A stretch of DNA of 64,000 nucleotides from Aeromonas fluvialis (GTDB taxonomy: Bacteria > Pseudomonadota > Gammaproteobacteria > Enterobacterales > Aeromonadaceae). The stretch covers positions 92,580 through 156,579 of the forward strand of contig NZ_CDBO01000040.1 in the NCBI RefSeq assembly GCF_000819885.1. Direction: 5' to 3'. The notes below the pieces were generated by a model. The model was not told where the DNA came from, made no database searches, and saw only the letters and a list, made by a program, of their open reading frames with translations. Positions 38,017 through 45,979 of this stretch are shown in pieces. Every line of letters starts with the position of its first letter. Positions within the stretch are counted from its first letter, which is position 1. The position numbers and the translations under genes were made by a program.

Positions 38017-40069
38017 AGGAACTCAGGAGACGCGCCAGCAGCGCCCGCAAGCTCTTGATCACGGCGGGCTTGCCAGCCAGTTGCAACCTCGCAGCCAGTC
38101 TTCCCCAGTCAGCATATTGCCAGATGGTGGCGATCAGAAGATAACGCTCTTCAGGAGTCAGTGAACCCAGCACAGCCAGATGGCGCACCAGCCACAGCTG
38201 CAAGCTGGATTGGCTCAGTTCGAACGGCTTGTGATGCAGGGCAAAGCACTCAACCTCATCGCGCTCGTACTCGCCAAGCTCCGCTGCGGTAGCGGTGCTG
38301 CCTTGCAGACATTGCCATACCAGCTCGGGATCCAATCCTTTCAACTCACCCGCCAGCAGGGTCGGCAGCTGGCGTACAAAACGCTGCTGCCATTGATTCA
38401 ACTCGATCTCATGCTCGGGTTTCAGCGCTTTGAGCAGCAGGGCTGCGTGACAGCCGCTGGCGGCATCCCGCTGCAGGCCGATGCGCAGCACCGTCAGTCC
38501 TGCCTTGCGCCAGAAGGGGAGCAGGTCGGCGCTAGCCGAAAAGGCAGAACCGAGGTAATCGATCCCCGCCTGACGATAATGTTCTTCAAGCCTGCCAAGC
38601 AGCAGCGAACCCAGTCCGTGGCGGTGCAGCTCGGGGTGGATGGCGATACGCATCACCCGGGCGTAACTACGCCCCCCCGCCGTTTTAAAACCGGCGTGGG
38701 CCAGCAGCGACTGGGGCAGCAGATGGCCGCGCGGACGGCGGCGACCGGCCCAGATCGCCTCGGCCAGTTCGGGATCTATCTCCCCTTCCCGCGCCACCAG
38801 CGCCACCCCCAGCAGGCTCGCATCCTGCTCCAGCAGATGGATGTCGAGATCCGGGCTCTCCAGCAGGGATCTGAGATCGCTCGGCGTGGTCTGGTAGTGG
38901 GCCAGCACCAGCAAGCCGAAGAGCTGGTTGAGCAATGCCTCGTCGCTCGCCAGCGCCTCCTGACTGACCAGACGCCAGCTCGGGCTGGTCGGCGGCAAGG
39001 GCGTTGCCACTTCGGCATTGAGGCCGAGCAGGCGGAAAATCAGCGGCTCCAGCGGATCGCGCTCACTCCAGCGGATGGGCTCAGAGAGGTGGATCTCCTG
39101 CCACTGCGGGGTCTGACTATCGAGCACCCGCTTGAAGCGCAGGTGAAAACCGCGTCCCGTCCCCTCGTAACCGTGCTCGGTAGTGGCAAACACGATGCGG
39201 CTGTGGCGGGCCAGCATAGCCTCGAGCAGCGGGCTAGGAATGGCAGCCGCTTCATCCACCAGCAGCAGATCGGGATTCATCGCCTCTTGCACCAGCCGAT
39301 CCGGCGAACAGTAGCTCAGCCCGGTCAGCTGTTCAGGCGTGGTATCTAGCCCGCGAGCGGCGTGGGCAAACAGGGTCGCCACCGTCGCCTGCGAGGGGGC
39401 CGTCACCACTATGTGCAGCCCGGGCTGCTGGCGCAGCAGCTCGGCGGCAGCCAGCCCCAGCAGTGCACTCTTGCCACGGCCGCGGTCGGCGCTCAGCACC
39501 AGCGGCCGACGACGATGGCCGTGCAACACCTTGTGGATGGCGGGTAGTGCCCGTGCCTGGTCGTCACTCAACGCCCGCTCCGGCCCAAGCAGTTGCCACG
39601 GTAACGAGCAAACCGGCAGCTCCAGAGAGAGGGCAGGATCACCCTCCAGCAACCGCACCAGCCGGGCGATAAAGCCGTGGCCCGCCCGGCTCGCCTGCTC
39701 CGGCTGGGCCACCAGCCGAATCCGGTCGGGATCCGGCCATGCAGGCCACTGTGTTCTGGGCGGGGTCAGCAGCAACAGCAAGCCACCGGCACGCAGGGTG
39801 CCTGCCAGCGCTCCGAATGCGTCGGGGTGAAAACCGCTGAACGTATTGAAGACGAGCGTGTCACACTCCTGACCGAGCCGCTGCAGCGCCTTGGCGGCCG
39901 GTTGCGGGGCATAACACTCAGGCCCGGCGCCCAGCCAAAATACGGTCTCGCCGAGCAGGGATTGGGCGCGGGCAATGCACTCGACCTCCTCCCCCTCCAG
40001 CCAGATCAGGCGCCGCTCGCCGGCGCGGGCCAACGCCTCGCGCAGGCTGTTGAGCTCAGGGGGCGTCAT
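38003..40069 (-). CDS. tmcA: tRNA(Met) cytidine acetyltransferase TmcA
   Basis: A 688-aa enzyme that makes N4-acetylcytidine at wobble position 34 of elongator tRNA-Met, using ATP and acetyl-CoA. Domains in order: an N-terminal DUF1726 region, the RecD-like helicase module with Walker A SADRGRGKS (193-201) and Walker B LLLVDEAAAIP, and the GNAT domain with RIAIHPELHRHGLGSLLL, followed by a tRNA-binding tail. Its ATG overlaps the stop of the HlyU-family gene by four bases (ATGA), so the two are translationally linked. Its 3' end overlaps the convergent SDR gene. Confidence 0.94.
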   Translation of the reverse strand: MTPPELNSLREALARAGERRLIWLEGEEVECIARAQSLLGETVFWLGAGPECYAPQPAAKALQRLGQECDTLVFNTFSGFHPDAFGALAGTLRAGGLLLLLTPPRTQWPAWPDPDRIRLVAQPEQASRAGHGFIARLVRLLEGDPALSLELPVCSLPWQLLGPERALSDDQARALPAIHKVLHGHRRRPLVLSADRGRGKSALLGLAAAELLRQQPGLHIVVTAPSQATVATLFAHAARGLDTTPEQLTGLSYCSPDRLVQEAMNPDLLLVDEAAAIPSPLLEAMLARHSRIVFATTEHGYEGTGRGFHLRFKRVLDSQTPQWQEIHLSEPIRWSERDPLEPLIFRLLGLNAEVATPLPPTSPSWRLVSQEALASDEALLNQLFGLLVLAHYQTTPSDLRSLLESPDLDIHLLEQDASLLGVALVAREGEIDPELAEAIWAGRRRPRGHLLPQSLLAHAGFKTAGGRSYARVMRIAIHPELHRHGLGSLLLGRLEEHYRQAGIDYLGSAFSASADLLPFWRKAGLTVLRIGLQRDAASGCHAALLLKALKPEHEIELNQWQQRFVRQLPTLLAGELKGLDPELVWQCLQGSTATAAELGEYERDEVECFALHHKPFELSQSSLQLWLVRHLAVLGSLTPEERYLLIATIWQYADWGRLAARLQLAGKPAVIKSLRALLARLLSSSTTR

Positions 40070-40377
40070 GAAGCTTGGCGGTCAGCCGGTTTGCGGGGCT
40101 CGAACATGCGATCCCCCATCTGATCGATAAAGGTGTGTGCCTTCTGCACCATGAAACGCTCGGCATCGGCCGGATTGGCAAACAGATCGGAGCGGATGAA
40201 ACGGTGGGTTTGCAGCACGCCGTCCAGCTCCTTGGTGATGCGCCCCGCCAACCGATACTGGCCACCTTCGGCCATGGGTTCCGGATAAATGAGATAGCCG
40301 GCATATTCGGTGGGAGTGACTTCAGGCGCCTTGGTCGGCTCGCCCCCGAACAGGGCGCTGAACAGTTTCTTGAGCAT
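40066..40377 (-). CDS. HlyU family protein
   Basis: A 103-aa protein of the family named after HlyU (Pfam HlyU type, not the ArsR-like HlyU of Vibrio cholerae). The core block YAGYLIYPEPMAEGGQYRLAGRITKE, in part, then HRFIRSDLF and AHTFIDQMGDRMF matches the family. A regulatory role is annotated in databases but is poorly supported by experiment. ATG 40377 (MLKKLFSALFGG) has GAGGAGATCACC before it, so the upstream open frame is dropped. It is translationally coupled to tmcA through an ATGA overlap. Confidence 0.8.
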   Translation of the reverse strand: MLKKLFSALFGGEPTKAPEVTPTEYAGYLIYPEPMAEGGQYRLAGRITKELDGVLQTHRFIRSDLFANPADAERFMVQKAHTFIDQMGDRMFEPRKPADRQAS

Positions 40378-40463
40378 GGTGATCTCCTCTGGTTGCCAGC
40401 ATTGTCCCCAAGGGGTTGCACAGTGGCAAGCAAGGGATCTTATTACCAATGGTTACTTGCATT

Positions 40464-40490
40464 ACGAACCATTCTCATTTAGATTTCACT
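40464..40490. promoter_or_regulatory. Possible Fur-type site upstream of bfd
   Basis: The AT-rich stretch with CCATTCTCATTTAGA includes ATTCTCATT, close to the ATTATCATT half of a Fur box, 24-50 bases before bfd. Fur control of bfd is common in related bacteria. The second half-site is poor, so confidence is low. Confidence 0.3.
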
Positions 40491-40513
40491 CAATTCCACA
40501 AGAGGTGACCATC

Positions 40514-40720
40514 ATGTACGTCTGTTTGTGCCGTGGCATCACAGATACCCAGATCCGCAAGGCAGTGCAGTCAGGTAAAAGCGAATTCCGCCAGCTCAAG
40601 CAATCGCTCGAGGTGGGTGCCCAATGTGGCAAATGCGTGCGCATGACCATGGAGATCATTGCCGCCGAACTCGACAAGATGGAGCAGGAGCAACCCGTGC
40701 TCTACTACGAAGTGGCCTGA
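40514..40720 (+). CDS. bfd: Bacterioferritin-associated ferredoxin Bfd
   Basis: A 68-aa [2Fe-2S] protein that donates electrons to bacterioferritin so stored iron can be released. The four cluster ligands are visible as C4 and C6 in MYVCLCRG and C38 and C41 in AQCGKCVR, the BFD-type Cys-X-Cys then Cys-X2-Cys spacing. ATG 40514 follows AGAGGTGACCATC. It lies 142 bases upstream of bfr on the same strand, the usual partnership. Confidence 0.95.
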   Translation: MYVCLCRGITDTQIRKAVQSGKSEFRQLKQSLEVGAQCGKCVRMTMEIIAAELDKMEQEQPVLYYEVA

Positions 40721-40862
40721 TCCGGACACCTTTTTTCTGATGCGATCCGCCAACAGGGTCACCCTTCTCTCAAGCGAGCTGGCTCGCAGACCTCTTGTTG
40801 TCACTTTTCTGGACTAAGCTCTAACGATTGAAGCCTCAGGCACGAACCAAGGAGCACTGTCG

Positions 40863-41339
40863 ATGAAAGGAGACCCCAAGATCATTGCCCACCTCAACAA
40901 GGTGCTGGCCAATGAGCTGATTGCCATCAACCAATACTTCCTGCACGCCCGCATCTACGATGACTGGGGCCTCAAGGCGCTCGGGCACAAGGAGTATCAC
41001 GAGTCCATCGATGAGATGAAGCACGCCGACGAGCTGGTCAAGCGGGTGCTGTTTCTCGAAGGGCTGCCCAACTTGCAGGATCTCGGCAAGCTGCGCATCG
41101 GCGAGACCGTCGAAGAGATGCTGCGCTGCGATCTGTCACTGGAGATGGACGCCATCCCCGACCTGAAAGTGGCCATCGCCTACGCCGAATCGGTGCAGGA
41201 TTACATCAGCCGCGACCTGTTTCAGGAAATACTTGAAGATGAGGAGGAGCACGTGGACTGGCTGGAGACCCAGCTCGACCTTATCGATCGCATCGGGCTG
41301 GAGAACTATCAGCAGTCACAGCTGCACCACGGCTCCTGA
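40863..41339 (+). CDS. bfr: Bacterioferritin Bfr
   Basis: A 158-aa subunit of the 24-mer iron-storage shell with intersubunit haem. All ferroxidase ligands are in place: E18, E51, H54, E94, E127 and H130. The haem ligand M52 is present in IDEMKHADE, so this is a haem-binding, catalytically competent subunit rather than an inactive paralog. ATG 40863 follows AAGGAGCACTGTCG. A terminator lies 22 bases beyond the stop. Confidence 0.96.
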   Translation: MKGDPKIIAHLNKVLANELIAINQYFLHARIYDDWGLKALGHKEYHESIDEMKHADELVKRVLFLEGLPNLQDLGKLRIGETVEEMLRCDLSLEMDAIPDLKVAIAYAESVQDYISRDLFQEILEDEEEHVDWLETQLDLIDRIGLENYQQSQLHHGS

Positions 41340-41360
41340 GCCCACAGGACCCAAAATACA

Positions 41361-41389
41361 GAGACCCGCCAGCGCGGGTCTCTTCATTT
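41361..41389 (+). terminator. Terminator of bfr
   Basis: GAGACCCGC (41361-41369) and GCGGGTCTC (41374-41382) with a 4-base loop, followed by TTCATTT. Confidence 0.85.
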
Positions 41390-41525
41390 GGGCCGCCATT
41401 CATTGGGCCACTATTGACTGAAAACTTTTCGACAGGATCACAGTTAATACGCCCGGCGCAGCATCTGTCACGGCTTTCGATTAGGATACGGCTCTACTCA
41501 AACAACACTGCTACGGATGATGTCC

Positions 41526-41984
41526 ATGGAACAGATTGCACGCGAGATGGCACCCCACAAGCGGGTCGCACTGGTGGCTCACGACAACATGAAGACCCCT
41601 CTGCTGAACTGGGTGATGCGCCGCAAGGAGGAGCTCAAACTCCACCACCTCTATGCGACCGGCACCACAGGCACCATGCTCGGCAAAAAGGCGCAGTTGC
41701 CCATCACCTGCCTCTTCTCCGGCCCCATGGGTGGCGACCAGCAGCTCGGCGCCCTGATCGCCGAAGGGAAGATCGACGTGCTGATCTTCTTCTGGGATCC
41801 GCTCAATGCGGTGCCCCACGATCCGGATGTGAAGGCGCTGCTGCGCCTCGCGGCGGTCTGGAACATCCCGGTCGCCACCAACGAAGCGACCGCCGACTTC
41901 ATCATGGACAGCCCCCACATGCAGCAGGCGTTCAGCGTACAGATCCCGGATTACGCCAGCTACCTCAAGGCGCGCACCGAGTGA
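41526..41984 (+). CDS. mgsA: Methylglyoxal synthase MgsA
   Basis: A 152-aa enzyme that converts dihydroxyacetone phosphate to methylglyoxal and phosphate, a bypass of lower glycolysis when phosphate is short. The family core is nearly unmodified: [31 protein letters not shown] [23 protein letters not shown], in part, [21 protein letters not shown] and [13 protein letters not shown]. Catalytic Asp and His lie in these blocks. Three in-frame ATGs (41517, 41520, 41526) compete; 41526 is preferred because CGGA lies at a better distance, but the start is uncertain by three codons. Confidence 0.93.
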   Translation: MEQIAREMAPHKRVALVAHDNMKTPLLNWVMRRKEELKLHHLYATGTTGTMLGKKAQLPITCLFSGPMGGDQQLGALIAEGKIDVLIFFWDPLNAVPHDPDVKALLRLAAVWNIPVATNEATADFIMDSPHMQQAFSVQIPDYASYLKARTE

Positions 41985-42002
41985 TCGGCTAACCCATCAT
42001 GC

Positions 42003-42032
42003 AAGAGGGCCGCAACAAGCGGCCCTCTTTTA
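42003..42032 (+). terminator. Terminator of mgsA
   Basis: AAGAGGGCCGC (42003-42013) pairs with GCGGCCCTCTT (42019-42029), followed by more T. Confidence 0.85.
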
Positions 42033-42073
42033 TTGGGAAAATGAATCAGCCAGGGAAACAAACCGGCACCGGC

Positions 42074-43225
42074 TTATAGTGCCCGGGCGAGAATGCGCGC
42101 CACCCGATCCGGGTCGATATCCTGCTGCTCACCGAGCGCGGTGCGCCCAACCCGTTTGAGGTTGGAGCAGATCGCCGGAATGCAGCTCTCGCTGAGACCA
42201 TAGTCCGCCAGCCGGGTGCCCAGCCCCATCTTCTGGAAGAACTGCTCGGTGCGGATGATCGCCTCTTCGATGCGAAATGCCTTGTCCTCACGGGTTGAAT
42301 GCCACACCCGCTCAGCAAACTGGGCCAGCTTGTCCTGCTTCTGGCTCGCCCGCTCACGCAGCAGCGAGGGGAGCACCACCGCCAGACTCTGGCCATGATC
42401 CAGCCCGTAGAGCGACGTCAGCTGATGGCCAATGGCGTGAGCGGCCCAATCCTGCGGCACCCCGCAACCGATAAGGCCATTGAGCGCCAGGCTGGCGGCC
42501 CACATCAGATTGGCCCGCACCTGATAGTTGGTCGGCTCCGCCAGCGCCTTGGGGCCGTTCTCCACCAGCACCTGCAGCAGCCCCTCCGCCAGCCGATCCT
42601 GCACCTCGCCGCCGACCGGAAAGGTGAGGTACTGCTCGGCGATATGGACGAAGGCATCCACCACCCCGTTGCCGGTCTGGCGCGGCGGCAGGCTGTAGGT
42701 GGTCGCCGGATCGAGTACCGCAAATTGCGGCTGCACCAGCGGACTTCTGAAGGAGATCTTCACATCCCCCCGGCTCACTACCGAGGTGGGATTGTTCTCG
42801 GATCCGGTGGCAGGCAGGGTCAGCACACAGCCCATCGGTAACGCCTTGTGCACGCTCGCCTGCTTGCCGCAGATATCCCAGGGATCATCCCCCTCGTAGC
42901 AGGCCGCCGCCGCGACAAACTTGGTGCCATCGACTACCGAGCCGCCGCCGACCGCTAGCAGGAAGTCGATGCGCTCGCGCTTCACCAGCGCCACCGCCTC
43001 CATCAGCAGTTCGTATCTGGGATTAGCGCCGATGCCGGAGAACTCCTGCCACGTCACCCCTTCCAGCGCCCGGGTCAACTGCTCATAGACGCCGTTTTGC
43101 TTGATGCTGCCGCCGCCATAGAGCACCAACAGCCGACTGCCGGGCGGGATCAGCTCCGGCAGACAGGCAATCTGCCCCTCACCAAAACAGATGCGGGTCG
43201 GGTTGGTATATTGGAAGTTGTACAC
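42074..43225 (-). CDS. Iron-containing alcohol dehydrogenase, YqhD-like
   Basis: A 383-aa family III (iron/zinc-dependent) alcohol or aldehyde reductase. The N-terminal MYNFQYTNPTRICFGEGQ is typical of YqhD/BdhA. Dinucleotide binding uses AVGGGSVVDGTKF, and metal ligands are in NGVVDAFVHIAEQYL, HAIGHQLTSLYGLDHGQ, in part. YqhD-type enzymes use NADPH and reduce short-chain aldehydes, including methylglyoxal and acrolein. It is convergent with mgsA, which makes methylglyoxal; a detoxifying link is a reasonable inference but not shown. Confidence 0.9.
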   Translation of the reverse strand: MYNFQYTNPTRICFGEGQIACLPELIPPGSRLLVLYGGGSIKQNGVYEQLTRALEGVTWQEFSGIGANPRYELLMEAVALVKRERIDFLLAVGGGSVVDGTKFVAAAACYEGDDPWDICGKQASVHKALPMGCVLTLPATGSENNPTSVVSRGDVKISFRSPLVQPQFAVLDPATTYSLPPRQTGNGVVDAFVHIAEQYLTFPVGGEVQDRLAEGLLQVLVENGPKALAEPTNYQVRANLMWAASLALNGLIGCGVPQDWAAHAIGHQLTSLYGLDHGQSLAVVLPSLLRERASQKQDKLAQFAERVWHSTREDKAFRIEEAIIRTEQFFQKMGLGTRLADYGLSESCIPAICSNLKRVGRTALGEQQDIDPDRVARILARAL

Positions 43226-43347
43226 GGCGGGATCCTCGACTTGAACAGAGCGGGGACATTGTGCGCCTGTGAGGGGGTGAGGTCAAAAGAGGTGGCAGAA
43301 GCTTGCCCATCGGTGCCGATCGGGTAGATATCAGAACAGCGGCAGGA

Positions 43348-43803
43348 TCAGGCAGTTTTGGCCTCATCTGTGGATGAGCTCTGCTTGCCGGTCAGGCGAT
43401 CCATCGCCTCCTTGAGCATCTTCTCTCGCTGCTCGTTGAGCGGCTTGCTCTGCTCCGCCCGCTCTTCCGGCGTCAGCGTCTTGTTGTCGGCGATGGTCTT
43501 GAGCTTCTCTTCGATCTCGTTGAACTTCTTGCGATCGAAACCGAGCGCCTTGTCCACCAGCTGCTGCACTGCGCCCCCCTTGTCGGAGCTCATATCCAGC
43601 GCCGGTGGCAGCTTGTTGTTCTTGGCAAGGTGTTCGTAGGTCAGCACCTGCTGGGCCTGGCTGGTCATGCGCTGGCTGGAGAGGCTGACCATCTCCTCCC
43701 AGCCACCGCCCTGACCGCCGCTACTGGCACTGTTGAGGGTAGCGAGGGCGCGGTTGTTGGATGCGCTCTGGGCAAGCTGCTGGCTGTAGGGTTTGATATC
43801 CAT
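43348..43803 (-). CDS. Hypothetical protein, 151 aa, helical and charged
   Basis: I do not recognise the family. The N-terminal third is Ser/Ala/Gly/Gln-rich (SSGGQGGGWEEMVSLSSQRM), the middle has KNNKLPPALDMS, and the C-terminal half is a long charged helix (KKFNEIEEKLKTIADNKTLTPEERAEQSKPL, in part) ending KQSSSTDEAKTA. No signal, membrane segment or Cys is present. The overall look (small Gly-rich head, coiled tail) resembles accessory envelope or secretion-system proteins, but this is speculation. It is separated from its neighbours by gaps. Confidence 0.6.
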   Translation of the reverse strand: MDIKPYSQQLAQSASNNRALATLNSASSGGQGGGWEEMVSLSSQRMTSQAQQVLTYEHLAKNNKLPPALDMSSDKGGAVQQLVDKALGFDRKKFNEIEEKLKTIADNKTLTPEERAEQSKPLNEQREKMLKEAMDRLTGKQSSSTDEAKTA

Positions 43804-44056
43804 GGGGGCTCCAATTCAGTGCTCATCTGCGGCAATGGGCACAGGCTGATCCGGTCACATGGGGCGTCAGGCCCCACCATTATCAATTAAACCAGCAAGT
43901 TACAGGCCAACTTGTCAGATGGTGCAAGATCCCGCGCTATGGCGGATCTCACCACGTCCCCCACGCAAGCTGGCGTCAGAATCATGACTCATCTGCTGCC
44001 GGCTCTCGCTGTTTTGGCACATTTCGCCGCCAGCTCGCCTCGACGCCAGATAGCTG

Positions 44057-44128
44057 ATGACCGATCTGACCAAGTGCAGCGAGAAGAAATATTCGGAAGA
44101 GGAGTTCAAAAAGATCATGAGTCTGTGA
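44057..44128 (+). CDS. Candidate micro-protein, 23 aa
   Basis: ATG 44057 opens 23 codons to TGA 44126. The product is charged and helix-like (MTDLTKCSEKKYSEE, then FKKIMSL) with one Cys. The upstream in-frame codon is TAG two codons before, so the ORF cannot be part of a longer reading frame. A strong terminator starts 18 bases after the stop. No strong ribosome site is visible. It may be a true small gene or a chance ORF next to the terminator of ydfG. Confidence 0.25.
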   Translation: MTDLTKCSEKKYSEEEFKKIMSL

Positions 44129-44145
44129 CCGGCTCACCAACGCAA

Positions 44146-44170
44146 AGAGGCTCCAACGGGAGCCTCTTTT
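44146..44170. terminator. Terminator between ydfG and the micro-ORF
   Basis: AGAGGCTCC (44146-44154) pairs with GGAGCCTCT (44159-44167) with an AACG loop. The T-tract is better on the plus strand (TTTTGCTTT) than on the minus strand. Confidence 0.8.
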
Positions 44171-44190
44171 GCTTTCATCACCTGCCGCAA

Positions 44191-44937
44191 TCAGCGGCGG
44201 CTGATAGTGAGCGGGCCGAAGGTCTGGGCCACCGGCATGATCTCGATGCTGTTGATGTTGACGTGGGCCGGTTGCTGGCTCACCCAGAGCACGGTATTGG
44301 CGATATCTTCCGGCTGGATAGCCTCCACCCCCTGATAGACGGAGGCCGCCTTGGCATCGTCACCGTGGAAGCGCACGTTGGAGAACTCGGTGCCGCCGCA
44401 CAGACCCGGCTCAACGTTGGTGACGCGGATGGCGGTGCCCGCCAGATCTGCGCGCAGGTTGAGGCTGAACTGCTTCACGAACGCCTTGGTGGCGCCGTAG
44501 ACGTTGCCGCCCGGATAGGGGTAGGTGCCGGCGATGGAGCCGATGTTAATGACGTGGCCGCGATTGCGCGCCACCATGCCCGGCAGCAGCAGGCGGGTGA
44601 GCAGGGTCAGACCGCTGATGTTGGTGGCGATCATCTGCTCCCAATCCTCGAGATCCGCCTTGTGGGCCGGCTCCAGCCCCAGCGCCAGACCGGCGTTGTT
44701 GACCAGCAGATCCACCTCGCTCCACTCGGCTGGCAGAGCGGCGATGGCAGCGCGGGTGGCCGCCTTGTCCTGCACATCGAACGCCAGCGGCAGGAACTGC
44801 TCGCCCAGCTCGTCAGCCAGCACAGCCAGCCGCTCGGCACGGCGACCGGTGCCGATGACCTTGTAGCCCGCCTGCACCAGCTGGCGGCTGATGGCCTCAC
44901 CAAAACCGGACGAGGCGCCCGTTACCATTGCAATCAT
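44191..44937 (-). CDS. ydfG: NADP-dependent 3-hydroxy acid dehydrogenase YdfG
   Basis: A 248-aa SDR closely matching E. coli YdfG, which oxidises serine, L-allo-threonine and 3-hydroxy acids and reduces malonic semialdehyde. The cofactor motif TGASSGFGE starts near residue 6, with NNAGLALG near 82, the catalytic Ser in INIGSIAG, Tyr/Lys in YGATKAF and the YdfG end EIMPVAQTFGPL. The start ATG 44937 (MIAMVTGAS) follows GGAGGTTCAG; an ATG 12 bases earlier is part of the ribosome site and is dropped. The gene precedes a terminator. Confidence 0.92.
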   Translation of the reverse strand: MIAMVTGASSGFGEAISRQLVQAGYKVIGTGRRAERLAVLADELGEQFLPLAFDVQDKAATRAAIAALPAEWSEVDLLVNNAGLALGLEPAHKADLEDWEQMIATNISGLTLLTRLLLPGMVARNRGHVINIGSIAGTYPYPGGNVYGATKAFVKQFSLNLRADLAGTAIRVTNVEPGLCGGTEFSNVRFHGDDAKAASVYQGVEAIQPEDIANTVLWVSQQPAHVNINSIEIMPVAQTFGPLTISRR

Positions 44938-44994
44938 CTGAACCTCCATTATCTCAACCGATATTGTTATTTATGTTGTTGAAACCAATCTGAT

Positions 44995-45240
44995 TTATTC
45001 ATCGCTCAATTCACGTCCGGTCGCCTTGCGCCAGACAAATACCACCATATGGAGCAGAAAGAGGGCCGAACCACCCAGCGCAAACAGCAGGCCGGTGAGG
45101 GCGTTGACCGAGGTGTCGGCGCCGCACCACCACCAGACCAGCCAGCCACTCAGGCCGATGACAAAAGTCTGGATGGCGCAGACCGGACAGCGCCCCAGCT
45201 TGGCCCTGATGGCGGTGGCAAGACAGTTGTCGCAGCTCAT
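44995..45240 (-). CDS. DUF3624 domain-containing membrane protein
   Basis: An 81-aa small membrane protein. The N-terminus has the double cysteine pattern SCDNC, then LGRCPVCAIQ, a possible metal-binding or redox site, followed by two hydrophobic helices (FVIGLSGWLVWWWCG and LTGLLFALGGSALFLLHMVVFVW, in part). This layout matches the DUF3624 family known from vibrios; function is unknown. ATG 45240 is chosen at MSCDN; the longer frame overlaps the GNAT gene region. It lies 57 bases upstream of ydfG. Confidence 0.8.
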   Translation of the reverse strand: MSCDNCLATAIRAKLGRCPVCAIQTFVIGLSGWLVWWWCGADTSVNALTGLLFALGGSALFLLHMVVFVWRKATGRELSDE

Positions 45241-45271
45241 CCTGCTCCTCGATTCTGCTCGTTCAACATGA

Positions 45272-45793
45272 TCAGTTGGCCTGTGAAGACGGCTTGCGCG
45301 CCTGAGTGCGAGCCACTCTGCGCCGCTCACGCTCCTCGTCGCTCACCAGCGGCAGCACCAGCCGGTGGGCATGCTGGTCGCGGCCATAGTAGTCCGCCAG
45401 CCGCTGCTGGGGACGAAATCCCAATCCCTGATAGAGCGCCAGCGCCTCTGCGTTGGCATCCCCCACTTCGAGGCGAATCGCCCCCCAGCCAGCGGCCTTG
45501 CCCTCGTGGATCACCTGCTCCAGCAGACGGCGGGCCCAGCCCAGACGACGCACAGTCCAGCGGATGGCGAGGGCCTGAATGACCAGCCGATCCCAGCCTC
45601 TGTGCTCCAGCAGGCAGAGATAGCCCATCAGCTGATGTTTCTCATCCAGCAGCAACAGGGTGCGCCCCTTGGCGTGGGCCAGCAGATAGTGCCAGCGGTT
45701 GCGGCCAAAGGCGACTTCGGGGGGAAAACAGTAGCGTTCCAGATTAACGATGGCGCCCAGATCATCGGTTCGGGCCGCACGCACGGTCAACAC
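45272..45793 (-). CDS. GNAT family N-acetyltransferase
   Basis: A 173-aa GCN5-like acetyltransferase. The family fold is visible: TVRAARTDDLGAIVNLERYCFP, in part, at the N-terminus, the acetyl-CoA binding loop seen as RRLGWARRLLEQVIHEG (where the usual pattern is RGxGxG), and RLEVGDANAEALALYQGLGF near residues 105-125. The C-terminal 25 residues are basic. The nearest neighbour on the other strand, 186 bases away, is a RimK-like ATP-grasp protein; pairing of GNAT and RLAN-RimK genes is recurrent in proteobacteria, which suggests a shared pathway. The substrate is unknown. Confidence 0.87.
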   Translation of the reverse strand: MLTVRAARTDDLGAIVNLERYCFPPEVAFGRNRWHYLLAHAKGRTLLLLDEKHQLMGYLCLLEHRGWDRLVIQALAIRWTVRRLGWARRLLEQVIHEGKAAGWGAIRLEVGDANAEALALYQGLGFRPQQRLADYYGRDQHAHRLVLPLVSDEERERRRVARTQARKPSSQAN

Positions 45794-45979
45794 GGGGAGT
45801 CCTTGTTCGGTTATTTATCTTCAGCACCAACAATGCGACTTGTATCACAAGTTACCAAAGCGTCATATTAGGCACTGTAACCTCTTGTTTCCCCTCGCGC
45901 CATTGTCGTGCTTGTCGGTGCATCGAAGCCCACTGGGGATCCTGCCGCTTAAGGCAGTTTCATCTGTGGAGCCGAAAAT

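Larger units (their letters stand above)
43804..44190. other. Intergenic region with a candidate micro-ORF
   Basis: About 390 bases lie between the hypothetical gene and ydfG. They contain a small hairpin (GGGGC/GCCCC near 43861-43875), no gene on the minus strand that looks real, and a plus-strand 23-codon ORF (44057-44128) followed by a terminator. Confidence 0.5.

Noticed and set aside
43915..44118. 67-codon minus-strand ORF between ydfG and the hypothetical gene
   Set aside because: It runs opposite the micro-ORF, has unusual composition and no ribosome site.
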